From NCBI GenBank assembly GCA_945883235.1, contig CAMCXF010000003.1:92343-156342 (forward strand): DNA of 64,000 nt, read 5' to 3'. The notes under the pieces were generated by a model that saw only the letters and a list, made by a program, of their open reading frames with translations, ran no database searches and was not told where the DNA came from. The stretch comes from Phenylobacterium deserti. Its GTDB lineage: Bacteria > Pseudomonadota > Alphaproteobacteria > Caulobacterales > Caulobacteraceae. This document shows positions 38,403 to 46,667 of the stretch, one piece after another; position 1 is the stretch's first letter; each line of letters starts with the position of its first letter. The position numbers and the translations under genes were made by a program.

Positions 38403-38882
38403 CTATTCGATAATCGCGAGCGGTTCACCGAACTCCACCGGCTGAGTGTCCTCGATCAGGATCTCCAGGAGCTTACCGGCCCGCGGTGCGGGAACGGGGT
38501 TCATCGTTTTCATCGCCTCGATGATGAACAGGGTCTGGCCTGCCTCCACCATGTCGCCGATCTGCACGAAGGCGGGAGATCCGGGGTTGGGCTGGAGGTA
38601 GACCGTGCCGACCATCGGCGACTTCACTGTCTCGCCGCGTGACGCAGGTGCGGCCACGACAACGGCGGCGGCAGCTGCTGCCGCAGGCGCGGCGGCGACG
38701 TGCGCCATAGCCGGCGCGGCGTACTGGACCGTGGCAGCCGTCAGGGTCTTGACGACGCGGACCTTCAGGCCACCGTGCTCGACCTCGATCTCGGACAGAC
38801 CGGTTTCGGTCAGAATGTCCGCCAGCTTGCGGACCAGACGCGTGTCGATCTGATCGGCGGACGCCTTTGACGTGGTGGGCAT
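38403..38882 (-). CDS. accB: Acetyl-CoA carboxylase, biotin carboxyl carrier protein
   Basis: The 159-residue carrier has an N-terminal helical segment ([21 protein letters not shown]), an Ala/Val-rich flexible linker (residues 55-80) and a biotinyl domain. The biotin-accepting Lys125 is in EAMKTMN. It transfers the carboxyl group between AccC and the AccAD carboxyltransferase. It is directly upstream of accC and downstream of aroQ, all on the minus strand, the common alphaproteobacterial order. Confidence 0.97.
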   Translation of the reverse strand: MPTTSKASADQIDTRLVRKLADILTETGLSEIEVEHGGLKVRVVKTLTAATVQYAAPAMAHVAAAPAAAAAAAVVVAAPASRGETVKSPMVGTVYLQPNPGSPAFVQIGDMVEAGQTLFIIEAMKTMNPVPAPRAGKLLEILIEDTQPVEFGEPLAIIE

Positions 38883-38911
38883 GGAAACGGCCTCAATCCT
38901 TGGCTTGACGA

Positions 38912-39349
38912 CTAGCGGACCAGGCCCGCGGCGGCCTCAACGGCCAGTTCATAGCTCTTTGCGCCGAAACCGGAGACCAGTCCGGTCGCGGCCAGCGATA
39001 CATAGGTTTCCCGGCGGAAGGCTTCTCGGGCCGCCGGGTTGGAGAGATGGCATTCGATCACCGGAATGCTCAGCATCTTCAGCGCATCGAGCAGGGCGAT
39101 CGAGGTGTGTCCATAGGCGGCTGGGTTGATCACCAGCGCACACGCCGCGTCGCGGGCTTCCTGGATCCAGTCGACCAGGACGCCTTCGTGGTTCGATTGC
39201 CGGAACACGACAACGTGGCCCAGGGACGATGCGCGGGCCTCGCAAAGCGCGCGCACGTCATCCAGGGTCTGATGTCCGTAGATGTCCGGCTCGCGGGTCC
39301 CCAACATGTTGAGGTTAGGGCCGCTCAGCACATAGATCGGTTTGCCCAT
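38912..39349 (-). CDS. aroQ: 3-dehydroquinate dehydratase, type II
   Basis: This is the third step of the shikimate pathway. The 145-residue subunit of the dodecameric type II enzyme starts [20 protein letters not shown] with the active-site Tyr in DIYG (about residue 23). The RQSNHEG motif is near residue 52, the [13 protein letters not shown] motif near 75 and the ECHLSNP region near 100. It is 29 bp upstream of accB on the same strand. Confidence 0.97.
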   Translation of the reverse strand: MGKPIYVLSGPNLNMLGTREPDIYGHQTLDDVRALCEARASSLGHVVVFRQSNHEGVLVDWIQEARDAACALVINPAAYGHTSIALLDALKMLSIPVIECHLSNPAAREAFRRETYVSLAATGLVSGFGAKSYELAVEAAAGLVR

Positions 39350-39405
39350 TCGGCTCCGCCGTCGATTCCGGTGTCTTGTAACGGGGGAGAGGCCGCGTCA
39401 CAAGC

Positions 39406-39627
39406 ATGGCGACGGGAGCGACGCAGTTGCAGTTGATTGTGAATGGTGAGGATCGGGCCTTTGACGGTGTCGCCGACGTGGCGGGGCTGGTGCGGGCGCT
39501 TGGCCTGGATGTCCGGAAGGTCGCCGTGGAACGCAATCTGGAGATCGTGCCGCGCTCGACCTATGACAAGACAAAACTGACAGACGGCGATCGCATCGAG
39601 ATCGTGCATTTCATTGGAGGCGGCTGA
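39406..39627 (+). CDS. thiS: Sulfur carrier protein ThiS
   Basis: The 73-residue ubiquitin-fold carrier ends in the essential Gly-Gly tail (VHFIGGG), which ThiF adenylates and thiocarboxylates. It donates sulfur to the thiazole of thiamine. It has the [29 protein letters not shown] core of the family. thiG follows after one base, so the two are an operon. No TPP riboswitch is seen in the 56 bp before it. Confidence 0.93.
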   Translation: MATGATQLQLIVNGEDRAFDGVADVAGLVRALGLDVRKVAVERNLEIVPRSTYDKTKLTDGDRIEIVHFIGGG

Positions 39628-39628
39628 C

Positions 39629-40417
39629 ATGGATGGGTCTGCACAGATTGACGACACCTGGTCGGTTGCGGGGCGTACGTTTCGGTCCCGCCTGATTGTC
39701 GGCACGGGCAAGTACAAGGACTACGCACAGAACGCCGCCGCCGCCGAAGCGGCCGGCGCCGAGATCGTCACGGTGGCGATCCGACGTGTGAACCTGTCGG
39801 ACCCCAGCCAGCCCATGCTGGTGGACTATGTGAAGCCGGACCGGTTCACCTTCCTGCCCAATACGGCGGGATGTTTCACGGGCGAGGACGCCGTGCGGAC
39901 GTTGCGGCTGGCGCGGGAAGCCGGAGGCTGGGACCTGGTGAAGCTGGAGGTGCTGTCCAACACCAAGCACCTGCTGCCGGATATGGAAGAGACCTTGCGC
40001 GCCCTGAAGCTGCTGATCGCCGAGGGGTTCCAGGTGATGGTCTATTGCTCGGACGATCCGGTCTATGCCCAGAAGCTGGAGGATGCCGGGGCAGCGGCGA
40101 TCATGCCGGCGGCGGCCCCTATCGGCTCGGGGCGGGGCATCCAGAACCTGCTGAACCTGGGGCTGATCATCGAACAGTCCAGGGTGCCGGTGCTGGTGGA
40201 CGCTGGAGTGGGAACAGCGTCCGACGCGGTGATCTCGATGGAACTTGGCTGCGACGCGGTCCTGATGAACACCGCCATCGCCGAGGCCAAGGACCCGATC
40301 CGGATGGCGCGCGCCATGAAGCACGCGGTTATTGCAGGTCGGGAGGCTTTCCTGGCCGGCCGGATGGACAGGCGCATGTATGCCGACCCCTCGTCGCCGC
40401 GCGCGGGACTCATCTGA
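39629..40417 (+). CDS. thiG: Thiazole synthase
   Basis: The enzyme condenses the ThiS thiocarboxylate, deoxyxylulose-5-phosphate and dehydroglycine into the thiazole phosphate. The 262-residue TIM-barrel protein has the start [14 protein letters not shown], the Schiff-base lysine in DLVKLEVL, then [39 protein letters not shown] and [34 protein letters not shown] 39629 has GGAGG in the end of thiS. The preceding TTG at 39614 is less likely. Confidence 0.96.
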   Translation: MDGSAQIDDTWSVAGRTFRSRLIVGTGKYKDYAQNAAAAEAAGAEIVTVAIRRVNLSDPSQPMLVDYVKPDRFTFLPNTAGCFTGEDAVRTLRLAREAGGWDLVKLEVLSNTKHLLPDMEETLRALKLLIAEGFQVMVYCSDDPVYAQKLEDAGAAAIMPAAAPIGSGRGIQNLLNLGLIIEQSRVPVLVDAGVGTASDAVISMELGCDAVLMNTAIAEAKDPIRMARAMKHAVIAGREAFLAGRMDRRMYADPSSPRAGLI

Positions 40418-40689
40418 GGTTTCACCGGACGGTGACAGGCAAGCTGTCCCTGTCGCCGGGCCACGCGATCATTGCCCGGCACGATCTGGATGTGTTTGTC
40501 ACAAGTAGGTGTGTATTCGACCGTACAGTTAGTGTGGCTGGTGTGCAAAGTCGCGGCGGCCTGCTGTGAGCAGTGGGTTTTCTTCAACTCATTGATTGTT
40601 ATGCGAAATAGTGAAATTTCAGAGACGCAGATCCGGGACTCGACGGGCCTGCGGCAGTTTGACAGCAGCGCCGGATCGGCTTTTGCGGC

Positions 40690-40707
40690 TTGCAAAGTGC
40701 TTTGCAA
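40690..40707. promoter_or_regulatory. Perfect 18-bp dyad, candidate operator
   Basis: TTGCAAAG-TG-CTTTGCAA is a perfect 8-2-8 inverted repeat in an otherwise non-coding region. The symmetric A/T-rich centre and 18-bp size fit an operator for a dimeric regulator (LacI- or GntR-like) better than a terminator. The nearest downstream gene on the plus strand is the siderophore receptor, 630 bp away, and no regulator gene is adjacent. Confidence 0.35.
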
Positions 40708-40949
40708 ACCCGGCGGACGATCCGGAAGGGTTGGGCGGGGTTGAAGGTGGTGCTTCCCGATCACCCGAAAGTCATCTCTCAACCGGACATTATCCGCCGC
40801 GCCCTGACGCCGGCTTGAGAACGCCGGCGCTCTCGACCTGAAGAGTCTCGCCCAGTTACTGTTGCAGAACAGCTTGCATCATCGGGCTGCGGCTGCTGTT
40901 CCCGAGACAGACGCACAAGACCGTTTCCATCGACGAAACCTACCCTGGC

Positions 40950-41221
40950 AGGGCTTCAAGTCTACCTGGGCGCGAGGCAGATCACCCAAGAGGGTCTGGC
41001 CGATCGAGAAGATGCTGAAGAAGGCCAGCCCGTTGGCCACTCCAGATCAGCCATCGACCACGCGCGCCGATCAGTCCCGTGATCGAGCTGATCAGGTACA
41101 CGGCACCGCCGAGCCAGGCCATCGTGGTCAACGAGAAACCTTGCTGTTTCACGAGGTGGAGCGGCAGCCAGGACAGCACGAGGAAATACGAATAATTGTT
41201 GCAGAAGTGGCTGTTCGGACC
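40950..41221 (-). pseudogene. Fragment of an MFS transporter
   Basis: On the minus strand one frame reads GPNSHFCNNYSYFLVLSWLP, then LVKQQGFSLTTMAWLGGAVYLISSITGLIGAR, a typical MFS transmembrane pair and loop. It then loses frame. A neighbouring frame continues ARVVDG, hits a stop, and goes on SGVANGLAFFSIFSIGQTLLG. Neither side extends to a complete 12-helix protein. This is the debris of a transporter gene of the anion:cation symporter kind, by inference. Confidence 0.55.
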
Positions 41222-41340
41222 GGACGTTACCGGTCGCTGTAACGTCCGGTGAAACCGTATAGTACGTGCCCATGAGCATGGTTTGGCGTGCTGGTCGGGA
41301 GGGGTGCCGGGGAAGAGGCACCCGCGCGAGGGGACCAGTC

Positions 41341-43527
41341 TTGAAGACGCGTGTTTATGCAGCATGTCTGCGGCTGATGTTGCTGGGCAGCGCTGCGGCA
41401 TGTCTGGGAGGGCGAGCGAACGCCGAAGCGCAAGACGTCGCAACGCCCAGCGTCTCCGAAGTCGTCGTCACCGGAGAACAGGTCCGTTCTCTTGAACAGT
41501 TCACGCCCACCGCCAGCCGGCTTGACCTCGCGGCGCGCGAGACGCCGGCCACGCTCGACGTCATCACCAGCGCGACCATGACGACGCGCGGGTTTCTCAA
41601 CGTCGAGGCAGCGGCCAACAGCATGCCAGGGGTGACCTCGGGCGGCACGCCCGGCAACCTTGAGAATTTCCACATCAGGGGGTTCTCCGGTACCCAGGTT
41701 ACCGTGCTGCACAACGGCATCTATGTTGGCCCGTCCGACATGGTGAACAGACCGCAGAACGCCTTCAACGTCGAGCGCGTGGAGATATTGAAAGGCCCGG
41801 CCTCCGTACTCTACGGCCAGGGCGCGATTGGCGGGGCCATCAATGTCCTGAACAAGGCACCCAGCTTCGGGCCGCCGACCGCCAACGCGCAGTTGGCCTA
41901 CGGCAGTTTCGGTACCTATGCCGTGGGTGTCGGTGGCTCCATCCCGGTGGGCTCAGCAGTGGCCATCCGGTTCGACATCAGCCGCACCGGAACCAATGGC
42001 TTCGTTCACGACACGGACGGGGACTCCACCAACGGCACGCTGTCGGTGCTGTGGCGCGCCACGCCCGAACTCGACGTCCAGTTCTCCCTGGACCTCCTGA
42101 AGGACCACCCTTCCGGTTACTGGGGAACTCCGCTGGTGACCAGGAGCTTTGCCACCCAGCCGCTCAACGGCGTGGTCTCCACGACCACGGGGCTCACCCT
42201 CGACAAGCGCCTGCGCTACATCAACTATAACGTCGATGATGCCTTTATCCGATCGACCTACGCGTGGCCGCAGTTCCTCGTGAAGTGGCGTCCGAGCGAC
42301 AGCATCACGCTCGAAAACTACGCGTACTTCTATCGCGCCAGCCGCAAATGGTTGAATTCGGAATCCTACGCGTTCAACCCGCTGACGCGCCTGATCGACC
42401 GCGATCGCTTCTTTGTGTTCCATGACCAGAAACTCTACGGCGATCAAGGGAGCTTGAGTTGGAAGGCTGAGCTATTTGGCCGGCTAAACCAGCTGGTGGT
42501 GGGCTTCGATTACAGCCACCTCGACTTTTCGCGCGCCCGGGGCTTCCCGGATGGCGACAGCGTCGACCCTTTCAATCCCAGGCCCGGGACGTTCGGGCCA
42601 GTTGTGCGGCGCGTCAGCCCCACGAAGTGGGACGACACAGCAGTGTTCTTCGAGGACATTCTGTCGGTGACGGATCGGCTCAAGCTGGTGACGGGCGGGC
42701 GGTACGACAACCTCGACCTGGATCGGAAGAATTTCAACGCCAACGGAAGCTTCAACGCCGGGTCGAGTTTCTCGCGCACCTACCAGCCGTTCACTTACCG
42801 GCTGGGCCTCGTCTACAACGTTACCCCCAGCATAACCCCCTATCTGTCGTTCACGACCGGGCAGGATCCGGTCGGGTCGAATATCTTCCTGGTGAACGCT
42901 GGCGAGGATTTCTCGCTGGGAAAATCGCGACAATACGAGGCGGGGATCAAGGCGAGCACGCCCGGCAACCGGGCTTCAATGACGTTCGCGGTCTACGACA
43001 TCTTGCGTAAGAACATCCTCCAGGCCATCTCCCCTGATGTGGCCGTACCCGTGGGCAGCGAGACGTCGCGCGGCTTCGAGGCGACGGCCGACGCCAAGCT
43101 GACGAACCACCTGACCGTCAATGCCAATCTCGCCTACACTGACGCGAAGTACCGAAACTTCAGCTTTGTCGATGCCAATGGCGTGCTGGTGCAGGCGTCC
43201 GGCAATCGCATTCCAAACGCGCCGAAGTGGGTCGGAAATTTCTGGGCGAGCTATGCGAACCTGTTTGGCCTGCCGCTCGACCTGGGCGCTGGGCTAAAAC
43301 ATGTGGGCGCTCAAGCGGGCAACGACGCGAACACGCTGACCCTGTCGTCCTATACGGTTGCCAACGCCTATCTGACCTGGCGACTGCGGCCAAACCTCGC
43401 GCTGTCGGGGCGGGTGGAAAACCTTGCCGACAAGGCATTCGCCCAGGCGGCTGACGTCTTCTATCCGTCGCAAGTTCTGCTGGGTCGGCCGCGCTATTAT
43501 CAGGTCGATCTCACGGCGAAGTTCTGA
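41341..43527 (+). CDS. TonB-dependent siderophore receptor
   Basis: This outer-membrane receptor of 728 residues (from TTG 41341, with GAGGGG upstream) has a signal peptide followed by a TonB-box-like SVSEVVVTGE. The plug reads TPATLDVITSATMTTRGFLNVEAAANSMPGVTSGG, FHIRGFSG and VERVEILKGPASVLYGQGAIGGAINVLNK, and a 22-stranded barrel ends in YYQVDLTAKF with the terminal Phe. The siderophore-receptor subfamily pattern is clear. It is followed after 23 bp by the PepSY membrane protein gene, a common partner. No Fur box was recognised by eye. Confidence 0.93.
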   Translation: MKTRVYAACLRLMLLGSAAACLGGRANAEAQDVATPSVSEVVVTGEQVRSLEQFTPTASRLDLAARETPATLDVITSATMTTRGFLNVEAAANSMPGVTSGGTPGNLENFHIRGFSGTQVTVLHNGIYVGPSDMVNRPQNAFNVERVEILKGPASVLYGQGAIGGAINVLNKAPSFGPPTANAQLAYGSFGTYAVGVGGSIPVGSAVAIRFDISRTGTNGFVHDTDGDSTNGTLSVLWRATPELDVQFSLDLLKDHPSGYWGTPLVTRSFATQPLNGVVSTTTGLTLDKRLRYINYNVDDAFIRSTYAWPQFLVKWRPSDSITLENYAYFYRASRKWLNSESYAFNPLTRLIDRDRFFVFHDQKLYGDQGSLSWKAELFGRLNQLVVGFDYSHLDFSRARGFPDGDSVDPFNPRPGTFGPVVRRVSPTKWDDTAVFFEDILSVTDRLKLVTGGRYDNLDLDRKNFNANGSFNAGSSFSRTYQPFTYRLGLVYNVTPSITPYLSFTTGQDPVGSNIFLVNAGEDFSLGKSRQYEAGIKASTPGNRASMTFAVYDILRKNILQAISPDVAVPVGSETSRGFEATADAKLTNHLTVNANLAYTDAKYRNFSFVDANGVLVQASGNRIPNAPKWVGNFWASYANLFGLPLDLGAGLKHVGAQAGNDANTLTLSSYTVANAYLTWRLRPNLALSGRVENLADKAFAQAADVFYPSQVLLGRPRYYQVDLTAKF

Positions 43528-43550
43528 TCGCCAGGCTCGGGTCCGGATTC

Positions 43551-44987
43551 ATGCGCCTTCTCATCCTGTTTCATCGCTGGGTCGGGGTCATGCTGTGCCT
43601 GATGTTCGCCGCCTGGTTCGCAACGGGCGCGATGATGGTCTTCGTGGCCTTCCCGAGCTTGCCTTACGCTGACCGAGCCGCTCACGGTGAGGTAATCGCT
43701 CCAGGCAAGATCAGCCTCGCGGCCCGCGAAGCCGCGGCTCGGCTCGGCGATCCGGACGACCTGCGCCTCGTCAGTCGCGCTGGCCATGCGGCTTACGTGG
43801 GAACCCGCGAGGGGCGCGCTGTCGCGGTTTCGGCGGTCGATGGGCACGAGATGGCGCGGCTGGACGCGGGACAGGCGGCGGGCATTGCCTCGGCCTTTGC
43901 CCAGGTCCCGGCCGCCTCGGTCTCCAGGCCGTTCGACTATGATCAATGGGTCGTCCACCAGCAGTTCGACCCCCTGCGCCCGTTCTACCGGGTGCGACTG
44001 AGGGAAGGGGATGGCCGGGACCTCTACGTCTCTTCGCGCACGGGCGAGGTAGTGCAACAGACCCGCCGGCTGGAGCGTGCCGCCAATTGGGTCGGCTCGG
44101 TCGTCCACTGGGTCTACTACGTGCCTCTGCGGCGCAGCTTCGCCGCCTGGGACTGGACGGTCTGGATCGGTGGCCTGATCGGTCTGACGTCGGTTGGAGC
44201 CGGCCTGACACTCGGCGTACGGGCGTCGCTGAAGGCGCGGCGGAGTGCGCGCCCTTCGCCGACGCCATTCCGGGGGCTGCTACGCTGGCACCACCTCTTG
44301 GGGCTCGCGGGCGGCCTGTTTGTGTTCGCCTGGATCGGGAGCGGCTGGCTCTCGATGGACCACGCTCGCCTGTTCCCGAGTGGCGAAGCCTCGCCAGCCG
44401 CCGCTGCGGCATACCGAAGCGGACGTGTCCCGTTCGACGCTCAGTTGGCCACGACGGACCTGAAGAGCCTGGCGCAAGGCGCCAGCCGCATCGAATTCGG
44501 ACGCGTCGCGGGCTGCGCGGTGGCCACGGCGGCAGGGCGGGGCGGACAGAGGATCCTGGCAGCCTGTCCCAAGGGACCTCGATCAGGCGCGTCCCTGCCC
44601 AGTGACTTGATCGTCACGGCCCTGCACGCAGCCTGGCCGAACGCCCGGATCGGTGCCTTGACCGCTATGCGCGCCGACGCCCCCTACGTGAAGGCCGAAG
44701 GCCTGCCGGACGGGGTACTCCGAGCTCGGGTCGAGATGGCCACGCCCTTCGACGTTTTCGTCCATCCAGCCAGTGGCAGGCTGCTTCTGGTGATGGATCG
44801 ACGTCGTGCGGCCTATGATTGGCTCTACTATATGGTCCACACCTACAACTATCCCGGCCTGTCCGATCGACCCACACTGCGGAAAACGCTGCTACTTGTC
44901 CCGCTGTCCCTGGGCTTCGCCTTTGCCATGACCGGCGTGTTGGTCGCCTGGCGACGCGCTACAGGCAATAGAGCTATAGGCCCATGA
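43551..44987 (+). CDS. PepSY-associated membrane protein, siderophore-linked
   Basis: The 478-residue inner-membrane protein has four or five helices (start FHRWVGVMLCLMFAAWFATGAMMVFV, a pair at 185-215 and 240-262, and one near 455). Two periplasmic PepSY-like regions lie between them (ISLAAREAAARLG near residue 45, and the VSSRTGEVVQQTRRLERAANWVGSVVHWVYYVPLRR segment near 165). Such PiuB-like proteins are often encoded after siderophore receptors and are proposed to act as membrane reductases or in iron release. That role is inference here. Confidence 0.85.
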   Translation: MRLLILFHRWVGVMLCLMFAAWFATGAMMVFVAFPSLPYADRAAHGEVIAPGKISLAAREAAARLGDPDDLRLVSRAGHAAYVGTREGRAVAVSAVDGHEMARLDAGQAAGIASAFAQVPAASVSRPFDYDQWVVHQQFDPLRPFYRVRLREGDGRDLYVSSRTGEVVQQTRRLERAANWVGSVVHWVYYVPLRRSFAAWDWTVWIGGLIGLTSVGAGLTLGVRASLKARRSARPSPTPFRGLLRWHHLLGLAGGLFVFAWIGSGWLSMDHARLFPSGEASPAAAAAYRSGRVPFDAQLATTDLKSLAQGASRIEFGRVAGCAVATAAGRGGQRILAACPKGPRSGASLPSDLIVTALHAAWPNARIGALTAMRADAPYVKAEGLPDGVLRARVEMATPFDVFVHPASGRLLLVMDRRRAAYDWLYYMVHTYNYPGLSDRPTLRKTLLLVPLSLGFAFAMTGVLVAWRRATGNRAIGP

Positions 44988-45109
44988 GTGCACATTGCGC
45001 GGTCTGCGGGTCGCGTTGAGTGCTATCCCGCACAATCGGGACGGTTTCAGGCGCTGCAAGGGTGCGGACGACCTAAGGTTTCCCACTTGAAGGGGGAAGG
45101 CGGGATACT

Positions 45110-45183
45110 GTCTGCCGGGCCCGGTCCTGCCCCGTCCACCCTCGGCTGCGCCGACGGTCCCCCTTCCCCGTAAACGGGGAAGG
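45110..45183 (-). repeat. G-rich palindromic repeat, copy 3
   Basis: On the minus strand this has the same order of parts as the copy at 9341: a perfect 9-bp hairpin CCTTCCCCG / CGGGGAAGG with a 4-base loop (45162-45183), then GGGGACCG, a second hairpin arm (TCGGC ... GCCGA) and a G-rich tail. It sits between two convergent genes (PepSY protein and aldehyde dehydrogenase), where the first hairpin could act as a terminator for either. No T-tract follows. Confidence 0.6.
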
Positions 45184-45209
45184 CGAGGAAGCCGCCTGTT
45201 GCAGCCCGG

Positions 45210-46613
45210 TCACCGCGCCATATTCAGCACCTGGATCTGCGTGAACTCGTTCAGGCCTTCCTGGCCCAGCTCGCTGCCCAGGCCGGAGAACTTGGCGCCG
45301 CCGAAGGGGAGGTGGGGTTGCAGGTCGGCGTGTTTGTTGATCCAGACGGTGCCGCTTTCCATGCCGGCGGCAAGGTCCCAGGCCTTGTCGCTGTCTTTGG
45401 CCCAGATCGAGCCACCCAAGCCGTAGTCGGAGGCGTTGGCGCGGGCGACCGCTTCGTCAGCATCGGCATATTTGATGATCGGCAGTACCGGGCCGAATTG
45501 CTCCTCGTCCACCAGTGGAGAGCCGTCGGTGATATCGCGCACGATGGTCGGACGGATGAAGTAACCCTTGTCGCCCTGGCGCTCTCCGCCGGCGATCACC
45601 TTGCCATCGCGGCGTCCGGCCTCGATGTAACCCAGTACCTTGTCGAACTGGGCCTTGTTTTGAAGGGGCCCGAACTGGGTGCCCTGTTCCAGCCCATCGC
45701 CCAGTACGGCGGCGTCGGCCAGCTTGGCCAACTCGTCGCACATGGCGTCATAGATGCTTTCGTGGACATAGATCCGTTTGGCGGCGATGCAGACCTGGCC
45801 GGAATTCTGGAAGGCGGCGTTGAAGATCTTGGGCGCGGTCAGCACCGGGTCGACATCGCCCATGACGATAGCGGCATCGTTGCCACCCAGTTCCAGGGTC
45901 ACGCGCTTGAGCGCACTGGCGGCACCGGCCATGACGCGCTTGCCGGTCTCGGTGGAGCCGGTGAAGCTGATCTTGCGGATATCCGGGTGGCTGGTGATCG
46001 CGGCGCCCAGATCATTGGCGTCGGCGATGACATTGAGCACGCCGGGCGGCAGCAGATCCTTGACCAGTTCCGCGATCCTGAGCGTGGTCAGCGGTGTGGT
46101 GGCGGCGGGCTTCAGGACGATGGTGTTGCCGGCCAACAGGGCGGCGGGGACCTTGAAGGCCATCAGGATGATCGGGAAGTTCCAGGGTACGATGGCCCCG
46201 ATCACGCCCAGCGGCTTGCGGCGGATCTCGATCTTGCCCTCGGCCGTGTCCTGGATGACCCTGGCCGGCAGGTCGAGGCTGGCGAAATAGCGGAAGAAGG
46301 CCGAGGCGCCGAAGATCTCGCCCATGGCGGCTTCCAGCGGCTTGCCCTGTTCCTGGGTCAGCAGGCGGGCGAGCTCGGGGATATTGGCCTGGATGGCGTC
46401 GGCCATGGCGATGAGCGCCTTGCGACGATCCTCGATGGAGGTCTTGCTCCAGGCCGGGAAGGCGGCCTTGGCAGCCGCGACGGCCTGATCCAGTTGGGCC
46501 ATGGAGGCCCGTGCGCAGGTGGCCACCGGCTCCTCGGTCGCAGGATTGATCACGTCCATGGTGGCATCACCGGCCACCATCGCGCCGTTGATGAGCAGCT
46601 TGAACCCAGACAT
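45210..46613 (-). CDS. NAD(P)-dependent aldehyde dehydrogenase
   Basis: This 467-residue enzyme of the ALDH superfamily has the cofactor site in GNTIVLKPAATTPLT, FTGSTETGKRVM, the general-base Glu in VTLELGGNDAAIV and the catalytic Cys in NSGQVCIAAKRIYV. The C-terminal end has GGAKFSGLGSELGQEGL. The pattern resembles betaine/aminobutyraldehyde-type ALDHs, but the substrate cannot be fixed. It is followed upstream on the same strand by the FAD oxidoreductase gene (54-bp gap), which might supply the aldehyde. Confidence 0.93.
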   Translation of the reverse strand: MSGFKLLINGAMVAGDATMDVINPATEEPVATCARASMAQLDQAVAAAKAAFPAWSKTSIEDRRKALIAMADAIQANIPELARLLTQEQGKPLEAAMGEIFGASAFFRYFASLDLPARVIQDTAEGKIEIRRKPLGVIGAIVPWNFPIILMAFKVPAALLAGNTIVLKPAATTPLTTLRIAELVKDLLPPGVLNVIADANDLGAAITSHPDIRKISFTGSTETGKRVMAGAASALKRVTLELGGNDAAIVMGDVDPVLTAPKIFNAAFQNSGQVCIAAKRIYVHESIYDAMCDELAKLADAAVLGDGLEQGTQFGPLQNKAQFDKVLGYIEAGRRDGKVIAGGERQGDKGYFIRPTIVRDITDGSPLVDEEQFGPVLPIIKYADADEAVARANASDYGLGGSIWAKDSDKAWDLAAGMESGTVWINKHADLQPHLPFGGAKFSGLGSELGQEGLNEFTQIQVLNMAR

Positions 46614-46667
46614 CGCTTGTCCTCCGCAATTGTTGAGAAGGAGGCTCGCGCCTTTACGCTGGGGCGG

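Larger units (their letters stand above)
40418..41265. other. Long intergenic region, mostly non-coding
   Basis: The 850 bp between thiG and the siderophore receptor hold a decayed MFS fragment (about 40950-41221, minus strand). They also hold an 18-bp perfect palindrome (40690-40707) and a 17-base string (40494-40510) found inverted at 15875-15891. The composition is less GC-rich around 40560-40700. No intact gene is supported. Confidence 0.5.

Noticed and set aside
39350..39405. TPP riboswitch before thiS
   Set aside because: Only 56 bp separate aroQ and thiS, and none of the conserved THI-box sequences are present.
45162..45183. Rho-independent terminator between the PepSY and aldehyde dehydrogenase genes
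   Set aside because: The 9-bp hairpin is perfect but no T-tract follows on either strand. I kept it as part of the repeat family.
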